Notes: generated from the sequence alone by a model not told the origin. A stretch of 64,000 nt of DNA from RGIG5579 sp045655865 (GCA_045655865.1 JAZOQB010000011.1:19929-83928), one strand, 5' to 3'; shown: positions 34,820 to 43,880, counted from the stretch's first letter. A program made the numbers and translations.

Positions 34820-35977
34820 TCACTTCCACAAAAAGCCTGCAAAGAAGATCTCGTGACCGTTCTCTTTTGCCCGGCGGGCAAAGTCGTGCATATCCCGCAC
34901 GCTTACCTCTTGTGTTTCCCAGCCCTCTTCCCAGGGAGTTTTCTTCAGATTGGCAAAGAAGGGATCCTGGGTAAAGGTGGTGCGCAGATAATAGCGGTGG
35001 CACTCTTTTTCATTGGATACCTCAGCCGGGGTCATGGTATCGTTATAGGGATCAGAAAGCCCCAGAGCCACGTCCAGACAGTCCTGAGCTACGGCGTAGC
35101 CGGTGGGATAGCGACCGGCACCGGCGCCGATAAAGTGGGTCTTTCCGATGTACTCGCCTTCAAAGGCGATGATGTTATCACAGCCGTGGATATTCCCCTC
35201 GGGGGTAAACAGGGGCACCAGAGTGGGCTCTACAAAGGCCGCCACCTCACCGTCACCGCCCACGCGGCAAGCTTTGCCGATGAGCTTTAGGGAAAAGCCG
35301 TGTTTCCGGGCTTGTATGATATCACGCTTTTTTACGTCGCGGATGCCAAAGGCGTCCACCTGTTCATCGTCCAGAGCCACCCCAAAGGCGATGTTGGCAG
35401 AAAGGGTGGTTTTGTGACGGGTATCCAAACCGTCGATATCCGAAGAAGGATCTGCCTCCGCAAATCCCAGGCGCTGAGCCTCGGAAAGGGCCTTGTCAAA
35501 TTCCTCCTGGGAGGAATCCATGGCGTCTAAAATGTAATTGGTGGTGCCGTTCATGATCCCGTAAACCCTATCCAGCCGGGTTCCGCGCTGGGCTCTTTTC
35601 AGATTGATCAGCCAGGGGATTCCGCCGCCTGCCGCCGCGGAAAAGCGCAAAGAGACGCCGTTTTCTTTGGCAAGGGAGACCAGTTCCCCATAGTGCAGGC
35701 TCAAAAGAAGCTTATTGGCCGAGACCACGTTCTTTTTGGCACGAAGACTTGCGGTGATAAATTCATACGCCGGATGCAGACCCCCGATGAGCTCCACCAC
35801 GGTTTCCACTTCCGGATCCTGCAGGATCTGATCCAGGCTCTCGGCACGTCTTGCGCCTTCAAGCTCCGGCAGCTCCCTTTTATCCAAAACGTATTTTACT
35901 TCCACTCCGCTCAGACCTTGGAGAATGTGATAGGCGCCTTCTCCAACCGTTCCGAAGCCAATGAGACCGATTTTCAT
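34820..35977 (-). CDS. hom: Homoserine dehydrogenase
   Basis: The 385-residue enzyme reduces aspartate semialdehyde to homoserine. It shows the Rossmann motif GLIGFGTVGEGAY, the VSANKLLLS segment, AAAGGGIPWL, IMNGTTNYIL and the GFAEADPSSDIDGLD active-site region. Common Firmicutes forms of about 430 residues end in an ACT domain; here the sequence stops about 45 residues short of that, so threonine feedback through ACT seems missing. It diverges from thrC across a 177-base gap, and the two form a threonine pathway pair. Confidence 0.96.
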   Translation of the reverse strand: MKIGLIGFGTVGEGAYHILQGLSGVEVKYVLDKRELPELEGARRAESLDQILQDPEVETVVELIGGLHPAYEFITASLRAKKNVVSANKLLLSLHYGELVSLAKENGVSLRFSAAAGGGIPWLINLKRAQRGTRLDRVYGIMNGTTNYILDAMDSSQEEFDKALSEAQRLGFAEADPSSDIDGLDTRHKTTLSANIAFGVALDDEQVDAFGIRDVKKRDIIQARKHGFSLKLIGKACRVGGDGEVAAFVEPTLVPLFTPEGNIHGCDNIIAFEGEYIGKTHFIGAGAGRYPTGYAVAQDCLDVALGLSDPYNDTMTPAEVSNEKECHRYYLRTTFTQDPFFANLKKTPWEEGWETQEVSVRDMHDFARRAKENGHEIFFAGFLWK

Positions 35978-36154
35978 GTTAAACCCTCCAAAAGGTGTTC
36001 TTTGACTAAAACACCAGTAATTTTGATACGAAAACGGAGAAAAAATCCATTTTTACAAAAAGTGCTTGAAATTTCGGGAAAAATAGTATATTGTTATTGG
36101 TAACATAAAATGATGAAAATGTCAAGAAAAAATCCAAATTAAAGAGGAACGATC

Positions 36155-37636
36155 ATGGTTTACCGCAGTACCCGCTCAAGCGTTTTTGCCACCCCTGCTC
36201 AGGCGATTTTGGCTGGCATTGCCCCCGACGGAGGGCTGTATGTTCCCGAGACGCTCTCGTTTCTGGGCTTTGACTGGAAAGAGACGGCTATGCGTGATTT
36301 TTACGGCATCGGGGAGGACGTGCTCTACGCCTTCTTTCCCGAGTTTGAAAGAGAAGAGATCCGGGATCTTGTCCGGGCGGCCTATACCGGAAAATTTGAC
36401 GCGCCGGATCTGACGCCCCTGGTTCCCGTAGGGGAAAATTATGTTCTGGAGCTGTTCCGCGGGCCCACCTGTGCGTTTAAGGACGTGGCCCTGTCTATGC
36501 TCCCCCATCTTTTGGTCAAAAGCCGGGAAAAATGCGGTGTGACCGATCAGATCGTCATTCTTACCGCCACCAGCGGCGATACGGGCAAGGCGGCCCTTCA
36601 AGGATTTCAGGACGTTGAGGGCACCAAAATTTTGGTGTTCTATCCCGACGGCGGCGTCAGTGCCGTTCAGCGTGCGCAAATGGTCACTCAGCGAGGAGAA
36701 AACACCTACGTTTCCGCCATTCGCGGTAATTTTGACGACGCCCAGACCGGCGTGAAGAACCTGTTTTCCCAGTTTTCCCGGGAGGGAACTTTGGAGGGAA
36801 GCGGCGTTCGGCTCTCCAGCGCCAATTCCATCAATATCGGCAGACTTGCACCCCAGATCATCTATTATTTCAAGGCCTACGGGGATCTGGTAAAACAGGG
36901 TCGCATCGCGCTGGGTGACAAGGTGGATTTTGTAGTCCCAACCGGCAATTTCGGAAACATTCTTGCGGGGTACCTGGCAGAGAAAATGGGTCTTCCCGTA
37001 GGAAAACTGGTCTGCGCCTCCAACGCCAATAACATTCTCACCGACTTTTTGCGCACCGGTGTGTATGATAAGCGCCGGCCCTTTTTGCGCACCGCTTCCC
37101 CTTCTATGGATATTCTGGTATCCAGCAATCTGGAGAGACTTTTATACTTTGAATCCGGAAGCGACAAGGAAGTGGCAAGCTGGATGGAGAGCTTGAAAAA
37201 GGACGGTGTCTATACCGTTCCCAAGGCATTGATGGACAAGATCCGCAAGACCTTCTGCGGATATTTTTGCGACGACAAAGAGGCCCTTCGGGTTCTGGGA
37301 GAGGTTTATAAGGAGACGGGCTATCTTTTAGATCCCCATACCGCCACCGCTTACGGAGCGGCAATGGCGTACCGGAAAGAGGAGAATCCGGAAAATCCCC
37401 TTGTGATCCTGTCCACCGCTTCTCCCTTTAAATTTGCCGCGCCCGTGCTCGAGGCGCTGGGAGAAGATGCCCGGGGCGATGAATTCCGGCTGCTGTCCTA
37501 TCTTAGCGAAAAGACCGGACTTGCCATTCCCCGCTCTCTTGCGGAATTGGAGTCTCTTCCCGTGCGGCACGCAGAGGTGATCGACAAAGAAGAAATGGCG
37601 CAGTTTGTCCTTTCAAAAGTGACAAAAAAAGCTTGA
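36155..37636 (+). CDS. thrC: Threonine synthase
   Basis: The 493-residue PLP enzyme converts O-phosphohomoserine to threonine. It has the N-terminal GIAPDGGLYVPE, the PLP-lysine region CAFKDVALSML, the phosphate-binding TATSGDTGKAALQGF and VPTGNFGNILAGYLAEKMGL. Its length fits the long (yeast/E. coli-like) class. It has AAAGAGGAACGATC upstream. A weak TTGAAA (36066) promoter is possible, but no leader peptide or riboswitch was recognised in the divergent gap. Confidence 0.96.
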   Translation: MVYRSTRSSVFATPAQAILAGIAPDGGLYVPETLSFLGFDWKETAMRDFYGIGEDVLYAFFPEFEREEIRDLVRAAYTGKFDAPDLTPLVPVGENYVLELFRGPTCAFKDVALSMLPHLLVKSREKCGVTDQIVILTATSGDTGKAALQGFQDVEGTKILVFYPDGGVSAVQRAQMVTQRGENTYVSAIRGNFDDAQTGVKNLFSQFSREGTLEGSGVRLSSANSINIGRLAPQIIYYFKAYGDLVKQGRIALGDKVDFVVPTGNFGNILAGYLAEKMGLPVGKLVCASNANNILTDFLRTGVYDKRRPFLRTASPSMDILVSSNLERLLYFESGSDKEVASWMESLKKDGVYTVPKALMDKIRKTFCGYFCDDKEALRVLGEVYKETGYLLDPHTATAYGAAMAYRKEENPENPLVILSTASPFKFAAPVLEALGEDARGDEFRLLSYLSEKTGLAIPRSLAELESLPVRHAEVIDKEEMAQFVLSKVTKKA

Positions 37637-37661
37637 CGAATCGGTATGAATCCATTAAAAT
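37633..37661 (+). promoter_or_regulatory. Promoter of the DUF1292 gene
   Basis: TTGACG (37633-37638), 17 bases, TAAAAT (37656-37661). The -35 box overlaps the end of thrC. Confidence 0.75.
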
Positions 37662-37693
37662 AAAGCCAGAATAAGAAAGACGGAGGATAGACC

Positions 37694-38008
37694 ATGAGTG
37701 AAAGAGATTTGGAAACGAACGGACTGGAACCGGATCGCGTGACCCTGACGGATGAAGAGGGTGTAGAAAGGGAATTTGATATCATCGGTTCTCTTGAAAT
37801 GGACGGGAACGAATACTTCGCTCTGGTAGCCGTAGACGGTCAGGAAGACGAGTATATCGTTTTGAAGGTGGTAGAGGAGAACGGAGAAGAAGTTCTGATC
37901 ACCATTGACGATGACGATGAGTTTGACCGTGTGGCTGACGCCTTTGACAATGAAATGATGGAAGAGTACGATCTTGACGAGGCGGAAGACTCGGAAAACG
38001 AAGAGTAA
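37694..38008 (+). CDS. DUF1292 family acidic protein
   Basis: This 104-residue acidic protein has the DUF1292 core DRVTLTDEEGVEREFDIIGSLE, YFALVAVDGQED and YIVLKVVEENGEEVLITIDD, and ends in a Glu/Asp-rich tail. Members such as YrzB are found next to yrrK/mtnN-type genes in other Firmicutes and have no known function. Here it has its own promoter and is followed by a likely 6S RNA. GGAGGATAGACC precedes the ATG. Confidence 0.9.
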   Translation: MSERDLETNGLEPDRVTLTDEEGVEREFDIIGSLEMDGNEYFALVAVDGQEDEYIVLKVVEENGEEVLITIDDDDEFDRVADAFDNEMMEEYDLDEAEDSENEE

Positions 38009-38017
38009 ATCGTAAAA

Positions 38018-38183
38018 AACAAGATCTTGCCCTGCCCTTCCCGTGATGGAGGCGACAATAAACCTACAAATTGAAATCGGAGCCCTGTTTCTTGAAGCGG
38101 CTGCAGACCTCCGCCTACGGGCGAAGTTGGGAGCACACAAGCCAAAGAGCGGGCACCACCCCTTAGGATTGCGGGGTTTTTCA
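38018..38183 (+). ncRNA. ssrS: Likely 6S RNA
   Basis: After the DUF1292 stop is a long imperfect hairpin without a gene. A closing stem pairs TGCCC(T)GC (38028-38035) with GCGGGCA (38149-38155). CTTCCCGT pairs with ACGGG-GAAG. An inner stem CGGAG / CTCCG closes an apical region with CCCTGTTTCTTGAAGCGG and CTGCAG. The segments ATAAACCTACAAATTGAA and GGGAGCACACAAGCC recall Clostridia 6S RNA from memory. A CCCC-loop-GGGG hairpin with T5 (38159-38181) ends it. 6S RNA mimics an open promoter to hold sigmaA polymerase. No strong promoter is seen, so the 5' end is approximate. Confidence 0.6.
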
Positions 38184-38248
38184 TTTCCCTTCACACGGTT
38201 GCGGCGGGAAGCAGAATTTACTCGCGCAAAAAGACGTTTTGCAACAAG

Positions 38249-38288
38249 AAAAAGCTGTGTAGAATTTTCTACACAGCTTTTTATTTTT
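38249..38288. terminator. Terminator after ppa (bidirectional)
   Basis: A 15-16 base-pair stem AAAAAGCTGTGTAGAA / TTCTACACAGCTTTTT with a short loop is flanked by T-rich runs on both strands, just past the ppa stop. Confidence 0.87.
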
Positions 38289-38292
38289 TCTC

Positions 38293-38826
38293 TTATTTGC
38301 AAAAGATCTCTACGTAAGAGTCGATGGCATCTTGGATGATCGCTACGGCTTTTTCCCGGTCGCCCACCTCGTTTACGATGGTCTCTTTGTTCTCCAGCTG
38401 CTTATAAACCCGGAAAAAGTGGTTCATCTCTTGCCAGATATGCTCGGGAAGCTGGGAGATGTTGGTATAGTGGTTGTAGGTGGGGTCCTCAAAATGGATG
38501 GCGATGATCTTTTCGTCGTTTCTTCCGTTGTCTACCATGGTGATGACCCCGATGGGATAGCAGCGAACCAGGGTCATGGGCTCGATTTCCTCGCTGCACA
38601 AAAGCAAAACGTCCAGAGGATCCTGGTCGTCGCCGTAGGTGCGGGGGATGAACCCGTAGTTGGCAGGGTAATGGGTAGAGGTGTAAAGAATACGGTCCAG
38701 CATTAAGTATCCCGTTTCCTTGTCCAGCTCGTACTTTTTCTTGGATCCTTTGGGAATCTCAATGACGGCGATAAAATCGGTGGTGGAGATCCGCTTGGGA
38801 TTCATGTCGTGCCAAATGTTGCTCAT
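38293..38826 (-). CDS. ppa: Inorganic pyrophosphatase (family I)
   Basis: The 177-residue cytosolic enzyme hydrolyses pyrophosphate. It shows VIEIPKGSKKKYELDKETG, NYGFIPRTYGDDQDPLDVLL with the metal-binding Asp residues (D-x-D-P-x-D-V) and a conserved KIIAIHFEDP segment. AGGAGGTTACT precedes the ATG. It lies downstream of nrdR on the same strand after 86 bases. Confidence 0.96.
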   Translation of the reverse strand: MSNIWHDMNPKRISTTDFIAVIEIPKGSKKKYELDKETGYLMLDRILYTSTHYPANYGFIPRTYGDDQDPLDVLLLCSEEIEPMTLVRCYPIGVITMVDNGRNDEKIIAIHFEDPTYNHYTNISQLPEHIWQEMNHFFRVYKQLENKETIVNEVGDREKAVAIIQDAIDSYVEIFCK

Positions 38827-38912
38827 AGTAACCTCCTAAAACACAATGGGCCCGTGCAGTTTTGGGTGCGTTTTGCCGTGAAAGCTTTGGCGTTTCGCGC
38901 CCTTGTTTCTGA

Positions 38913-39380
38913 CTACTTTTTATGATTTTGTTCTTTCAAAAGAAGCTCCAGCTCCTCCATGAAGGTGTTGATATCCTTAAACTGCCGGTAAACGCTGGCA
39001 AAGCGGACGTAGGCCACCTCGTCAATATTTTTCAGTCCCTCCATGACCATTTCTCCGATCTGAGCCGAGGGGACTTCGTTTTCTCCCATGGAATTCAGAC
39101 AAGCTTCGATCTGGGACACAAGCTTTTCCATTTCCTCAAAGGGAACGGGGCGCTTTTCGCAGGCACGCACCACTCCGTTTAAGAGCTTTGTGCGGTCAAA
39201 CACCTGGCGTGAGCCGTCCTTTTTGATGACCACAATGGGAATGGCCTCTACCCGCTCGTAGCTGGTAAAGCGGAACTGGCATTGGAGGCACTCCCGGCGG
39301 CGTCGGATGGAATTGCCTTCTTCAATGGGTCTGGAATCCAGAACTTTGCTTTCGGGAAAGCCGCAACTTGGGCATTTCAT
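38913..39380 (-). CDS. nrdR: Transcriptional repressor NrdR
   Basis: The 155-residue regulator has a zinc ribbon (Cys3, Cys6, Cys31, Cys34) with DSRPIEEGNSIRRRRECLQC and an ATP-cone domain (about 48-140) with VIKKDGSRQVFDRTKLLNG. NrdR senses adenine nucleotides and represses ribonucleotide reductase genes by binding NrdR boxes. No nrd genes are in the window. AAGGAGAAGATCGT precedes the start. Confidence 0.97.
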   Translation of the reverse strand: MKCPSCGFPESKVLDSRPIEEGNSIRRRRECLQCQFRFTSYERVEAIPIVVIKKDGSRQVFDRTKLLNGVVRACEKRPVPFEEMEKLVSQIEACLNSMGENEVPSAQIGEMVMEGLKNIDEVAYVRFASVYRQFKDINTFMEELELLLKEQNHKK

Positions 39381-39404
39381 ACGATCTTCTCCTTGATTTT
39401 TCTG

Positions 39405-40190
39405 TTACTCTACCACAAGCAGTCCGCCGCGGAAGGTTCCGGTGTAGGTGCGACCGGCCATCCCTTCCGAATTCCAGGTGTAGGTGCCCTGGCCGTGGAG
39501 AAGGTTTTCGTGAAAGGCGCCGGAGTAGGTGTCGCCATTTGCCCAGGTATAGGTGCCCTGGCCCTCTCGCACATCGTTTATGTATGCGCCGGTATAGGTG
39601 TCGCCGTTTGCCCAGGTATAAGTGCCGGAGCCGTTTTTCATATCGTCGGTAAAGGTGCCTTCATAGCGGTCTCCGGAAGCGTATACGAAGGTGCCGGAGC
39701 CGTTTTTCATATTGTCCGCAAAATAACCGGTATAGCTGGAACCGTCTGCGAAGGTGTAGACGCCGGAGCCGTGGCGAAGGCCGTCTTTCATTTCTCCGGA
39801 ATAGGTATCCCCGGAAATGAAAAGGAAGGTGCCAAAGCCCGAAGGCACGCCGTTTTCAAAGCTTCCCTCGTAAACGTCCCCGGAGGAAAACTCCATGCGG
39901 CCTTGACCGTTGGGGTGAAGATCTACCACAGCGCCGGTGTACCGGTCGCCGTTTTCATAGATCAGAGTCTGGGTCTGGGCATCGTATTTGGCCTGTGTTC
40001 CGTCCGGATAATACGCGGTCCCCTTCAAGGCTACCCCGTCCCGGATGCTGCCCAGGTATTTGACTCCTGAGTCAAAGGTGGTATAGCGAAGGCCGAAGAT
40101 CAGTCCGATCAGGATCACGATCCCCACGGCAAAGATCACAGCCAAGGTCAGAATCACCGGCAAGGCGGCTTTTTTGGATGCTTTGTTCAT
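39405..40190 (-). CDS. Membrane-anchored MORN-repeat protein
   Basis: The 261-residue protein has one N-terminal membrane helix (about 10-33) and then about seven to eight MORN repeats of roughly 23 residues. The repeat reads like G-x-G-T-Y-T-W-A-N-G-D-T-Y-x-G-x-F-x-x. Two copies, TYTWANGDTYTGA and TYTWANGDTYSGA, are almost identical. MORN repeats form an elongated beta sheet that may bind lipids or proteins at a membrane. The role is unknown. It is 24 bases upstream of nrdR and 16 bases after the small membrane gene, so the three genes are likely one operon. Confidence 0.88.
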   Translation of the reverse strand: MNKASKKAALPVILTLAVIFAVGIVILIGLIFGLRYTTFDSGVKYLGSIRDGVALKGTAYYPDGTQAKYDAQTQTLIYENGDRYTGAVVDLHPNGQGRMEFSSGDVYEGSFENGVPSGFGTFLFISGDTYSGEMKDGLRHGSGVYTFADGSSYTGYFADNMKNGSGTFVYASGDRYEGTFTDDMKNGSGTYTWANGDTYTGAYINDVREGQGTYTWANGDTYSGAFHENLLHGQGTYTWNSEGMAGRTYTGTFRGGLLVVE

Positions 40191-40206
40191 TTTATTCTCC
40201 TTGCAT

Positions 40207-40692
40207 TTATGCGGAAAAGCTGTTTAACAGTCCGGGAAGGAAGTAGTATAGCAAAACCAGAGTCAAATACAGGCCCAGAACTGCCAAAACGATCTGCCAC
40301 GCTTTTCCGGAGGATGCCTTAAAAAAGTACTCTGCCTTTTTTTGCCGGTCCTGGGGAATGTAATAGCGCAGCTGCTGTTGGCATGCACCCTTCTCTTTCC
40401 GGAGAGCCTCTTCCATCTGGTCCGACGCCTTGGCAATGAGCCTCTCCTGGCTGTCCAGGGCTTTCAGGATGCGCCTGTTTTCTGTCAGCTCACAGGCCGG
40501 AAGGGCCGTTTCCGGGGAATGGCAACCTTTTTCCATCAAAAGCCTGAGCGCCGCACCAAAGGTGGCCCGGCGATAAAACAGATAGATCAGGCTTCCCAAG
40601 ACTGCCAAAAAGGCGCACCAAAGCAGAGTGGAAAGGGTGTCTGTAAAGGGGGGGATGAAAAGAACGGATAAGGACTCAAGGATTTGTTCCAT
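40207..40692 (-). CDS. Predicted membrane protein of unknown function
   Basis: The 161-residue product has a membrane helix near residues 15-40, a charged helical middle with QERLIAKASDQMEEALRKEK, and a C-terminal helix at about 130-155. The ATG at 40692 follows AGGGAGAAGCT; the longer frame upstream lacks a ribosome site. I do not recognise the family. It leads the MORN-protein operon, so the two may act together at the membrane. Confidence 0.72.
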   Translation of the reverse strand: MEQILESLSVLFIPPFTDTLSTLLWCAFLAVLGSLIYLFYRRATFGAALRLLMEKGCHSPETALPACELTENRRILKALDSQERLIAKASDQMEEALRKEKGACQQQLRYYIPQDRQKKAEYFFKASSGKAWQIVLAVLGLYLTLVLLYYFLPGLLNSFSA

Positions 40693-40779
40693 AGCTTCTC
40701 CCTGCGGGCAAAACCCGCCGAATATCATCGAAAAATGGCGAAAATCGGAAAATCGAAAAGACGAATCCCTTCACCGGGC

Positions 40780-42068
40780 TCAGCCGATGTACTCTTTTCC
40801 GCCCATATAGGGACGAAGAGCCTTGGGGATCTTCACGCGGAATTTTCCGTCTTCCTGAACCAGATTGTTCTCCAGGAAGGCAATGAGCATGCGGGGGGGA
40901 GCTACCACGGTGTTATTGAGGGTGTGAGCGAAGTACTTTCTTCCGTCCTCTCCCTTGACCCGGATCCCCAGGCGGCGGGCCTGGGCGTCACCCAGGTTAG
41001 AGCAGGAGCAGACCTCGAAATATTTTTCCAGACGGGGGCTCCAGGCCTCCACGTCGTAGCTTTTCACCTTCAGATCCGCCAGATCTCCCGAGCAGCACTC
41101 AGGGTGCGCACAGGCACGTCCAGACTGCGGAAAAGCTCTACGGAGTAGCTCCACATCTTATGGAACCAATCCATGCTCTCCTCGGGGCGGCAGACCACCA
41201 CCATTTCCTGCTTTTCAAACTGGTGGATGCGGTAAATGCCTCGTTCCTCGATGCCGTGGGCTCCCTTTTCCTTGCGGAAGCAGGGGGAGTAGCTGGTCAT
41301 GGTGAGCGGCAAGTCGGATTCGGGGGTCATGGTGTTGATAAACTTTCCGATCATGGAATGTTCGCTGGTTCCGATCAGATACAGGTCTTCCCCTTCGATC
41401 TTGTACATCATGGCGTCCATTTCTTCAAAGCTCATAACGCCGGTAACCACCTCAGAGCGGATCATGAAGGGGGGGATAAAATAGGTAAAGCCTTTGTCGA
41501 TCATAAAGTCCCGGGCGTAGGCGGTAACGGCGCTGTGGAGCCGGGCAATGTCCCCGGAAAGGTAATAAAAGCCCTCTCCGGCCACTCTTCCTGCCGCTTC
41601 CTTGTCGATGCCGTTAAAGTAGGCCATGATCTCCGTGTGATAGGGGATCTCAAAGTCGACTCGGGTCTTCTCCCCGAAGCACTCCACCTCTACGTTTTCC
41701 TCGTCGTTTTTCCCGATGGGAACGCTCTGGTCGATGATGTTGGGGATCTTCATGAGCTTTTCTTTCAGCTCTGCCGAAAGGCGGCTTTCTGCCTCTTCCA
41801 ATTCCTTCAGTTCCTGGGCCTGGGCGTTGACCTGGGCCTTGGCCGCTTCCGCTTCCTCCCGGGCTCCTTTTGCCATGAGAGCGCCGATTTGCTTGGAGAT
41901 CTTGTTTCGGTTGGCCCGAAGCTCTTCTCCCCGCTTCTGTGCGGCAAGCTTTTCGTCGTAGAGGGCGATGACCTGGTCTACCAGAGGCAGTTTTTCCTCT
42001 TTGAATTTCTTTTTGATATTTTCTTTCACAAGATCCGGGTTTTCCCGGATGAATTTAATGTCCAGCAT
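40780..42068 (-). CDS. serS: Serine--tRNA ligase with an apparent one-base frameshift
   Basis: The enzyme charges tRNA-Ser. The first part (42068 to about 41100) has the coiled-coil tRNA-binding arm, then LIGTSEHSMIGKF, CFRKEKGAHGIEERGIYRIHQF and the FRSLDVPVRTL region. The open frame then leaves the family sequence. From about 41097 a different frame continues with CCSGDLADLKVKSYDVEAW, SNLGDAQARRLGIR, HTLNNTVVAPPRMLIAFLENN and a normal C-terminus. The span is 1289 bases, one short of a whole number of codons, so one base appears to be missing near 41098-41102. Joined, it would be about 429 residues, the family length. As serS is essential, a sequence or assembly error is the simplest cause. 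Confidence 0.88.
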
Positions 42069-42088
42069 GATATCTTCCTCTTTCGTTG

Positions 42089-42985
42089 TTAAAAATTCAG
42101 CAAAAACTCTTCTCCGCAAAGAAGGGAGAGGATTTCTTCCAGGTCTTTGGAATCAAAGTATTCCAAGGTGATCTTCCCTCGTCCGGATCCGTCGTCCTTT
42201 AGGTTCACCTTGCGCCCGAGACTGGCTGAGGCGCGCTGGGAGATCTCTTTCATTTGCGCCCGGATCATTTCGCTCTGGGCCGCATCCCGGGAGATCTTCT
42301 TTGGAACTTCGCCCCCCTCCAGACGGTTTTTCACCGCCTCTTCCACCTGGCGTACGCTTAAATCTCCGTCCACGATGGCAAGGAGCATTTCTCCGATGAG
42401 AGCTTCGTCCTTTAGCGGCAAGAGGGCGCGGGCGTGACCTGCGGTGATGATCCCCTGCTTTAAAAGGCTCTGGGCTGCCGGGGGAAGGTTTAAAAGGCGC
42501 AGAGCGTTGGCAACGGCTGCCCGGCTCTTTCCCATTTGTTTTGCGGCCTCTTCCTGAGTCAGGTTATAGGCGTGCATGAGCGCGGCGTAGCCACCGGCTT
42601 CGTCGATGGGATCCAGATCCTCCCGCTGGAGGTTCTCAATGAGAGCGGCCTCTTGAGCGCTTTTTTCGTCCAGATCCTTTACGATCACGGGAAGCTCTTT
42701 CAGCCCGGCAATTCGCGATGCCCGGTAGCGCCTCTCTCCGGCGATGATCTGATACCCGGCGCCGAATTTTCGCACCAAAAGGGGCTGGATCACTCCGTGG
42801 ATCCGAATGGAATCGGCCAGTTCCTTCAGCGTTTCGTCATGAAAGGTCTTGCGGTGCTGATTTTCATCGGGGTAGACCCGTTCCAGAGGAACGGTGATGA
42901 CCATTTCTTTTCCGCCGTCTTCCGTTCCGGGGGAAAAGAGAATGTCCATTCCCTTAAGCCCTCTTCCCAGGGGTTCTTTTTTCAT
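42089..42985 (-). CDS. parB: Chromosome partitioning protein ParB (Spo0J)
   Basis: The 298-residue CTPase clamp binds parS and spreads. The N-terminal GRGLKGMDILF, the CTP-binding GERRYRAS, AALIENLQREDLDPIDEA and the helix-turn-helix LTQEEAAKQMGKSRAAVANALRLL are all present, with a C-terminal dimer domain. It overlaps parA by four bases (ATGA). serS begins 20 bases beyond its stop. Confidence 0.96.
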   Translation of the reverse strand: MKKEPLGRGLKGMDILFSPGTEDGGKEMVITVPLERVYPDENQHRKTFHDETLKELADSIRIHGVIQPLLVRKFGAGYQIIAGERRYRASRIAGLKELPVIVKDLDEKSAQEAALIENLQREDLDPIDEAGGYAALMHAYNLTQEEAAKQMGKSRAAVANALRLLNLPPAAQSLLKQGIITAGHARALLPLKDEALIGEMLLAIVDGDLSVRQVEEAVKNRLEGGEVPKKISRDAAQSEMIRAQMKEISQRASASLGRKVNLKDDGSGRGKITLEYFDSKDLEEILSLLCGEEFLLNF

Positions 42986-43746
42986 GCCTGTCCTCGTTTC
43001 TCCAGTTCCCGGGCGATCTCCAGGTAGGCCTGGGCGCCTTTGGAATGGCTGTCGTAATATAAAATGGGCTTTCCGTAGCTGGGTGCTTCTGATAGCCGCA
43101 CGTTCCGGGGCACTGTGGTTTGGAAGATCTGGTTGGGGAAATATTTGCGGATCTCTGCCGCCACCGCCAGGGAAAGGTTCAGTCGCCCGTCGTACATGGT
43201 CAGGATCACACCGCCCAAGGAAAGTGTGGGATTATACATTTTTTTCACCAAACTCATGGTGTAGGTAAGCTGGCTTAAGCCCTCCAGGGCAAAATACTCG
43301 CACTGCATAGGTACGATGACCTCTTGTGCCGCCACAAGGCCGCTGAGAGTGAGAAGCCCAAGGCTGGGGGGACAGTCCATAATGATATAGTCAAACTCCC
43401 CGGCTTGTGCCAGGGCTTTTTTCAATATGGATTCCCTTTCCGGCAAGGAGGAAAGGGCGATCTCTGCTCCGGCCAGGTTCATGTTGGCAGGAAGACACCA
43501 GAGCCCGGGGAAAGGGGTTTTTTGTGCCGCATCGCTCACCGACGCGCCCTCTAAAAGGACCTCATAGGTGGACAGAGACAGATTTTCTTTTTCTACGCCA
43601 ACACCGCTGGAGGCGTTGCCTTGGGGATCCAGGTCCACAAGAAGAACCTTTTTTCCCAAGGAGCCAAGGCTGGCGGCCACGTTGATGGCGCTGGTGGTCT
43701 TTCCTACGCCACCCTTTTGATTTGCAAATGCAAGGATCTTTGTCAT
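42982..43746 (-). CDS. parA: Chromosome partitioning ATPase ParA (Soj)
   Basis: The 254-residue deviant Walker ATPase has the motif KGGVGKTTSAINVAASLG, LVDLDPQGNASSGVG, MDCPPSLGLLTLSGL and VILTMYDGR. It drives origin segregation with ParB and in Bacillus Soj also controls DnaA. Its stop overlaps the parB start. It lies 250 bases from noc, with two parS sites between. Confidence 0.96.
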   Translation of the reverse strand: MTKILAFANQKGGVGKTTSAINVAASLGSLGKKVLLVDLDPQGNASSGVGVEKENLSLSTYEVLLEGASVSDAAQKTPFPGLWCLPANMNLAGAEIALSSLPERESILKKALAQAGEFDYIIMDCPPSLGLLTLSGLVAAQEVIVPMQCEYFALEGLSQLTYTMSLVKKMYNPTLSLGGVILTMYDGRLNLSLAVAAEIRKYFPNQIFQTTVPRNVRLSEAPSYGKPILYYDSHSKGAQAYLEIARELEKRGQA

Positions 43747-43864
43747 GCCGCGATTTCTCCATCAAGTTTCTCGCCTCATTATAACGAAAAAAGCCTCCTT
43801 TGTCAATGGCAAACCCCCGGGATGGGAGCGAAAATCCCAAGGGTGTGACCAAAGCCCCGGGGAA

Positions 43865-43880
43865 TGTTTCACGTGAAACA
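43865..43880. promoter_or_regulatory. parS: parS site
   Basis: TGTTTCACGTGAAACA, an exact 16-base match to the bacterial parS palindrome, lies between parA and noc. Confidence 0.95.

Noticed and set aside
35978..36154. Possible T-box or threonine leader upstream of thrC
   Set aside because: No T-box sequence, specifier hairpin or leader peptide is recognisable in this short AT-rich gap.
39480..39780. Repeated DNA that might suggest a CRISPR array
   Set aside because: The repeats are in frame and encode MORN units, with no regular repeat-spacer structure.
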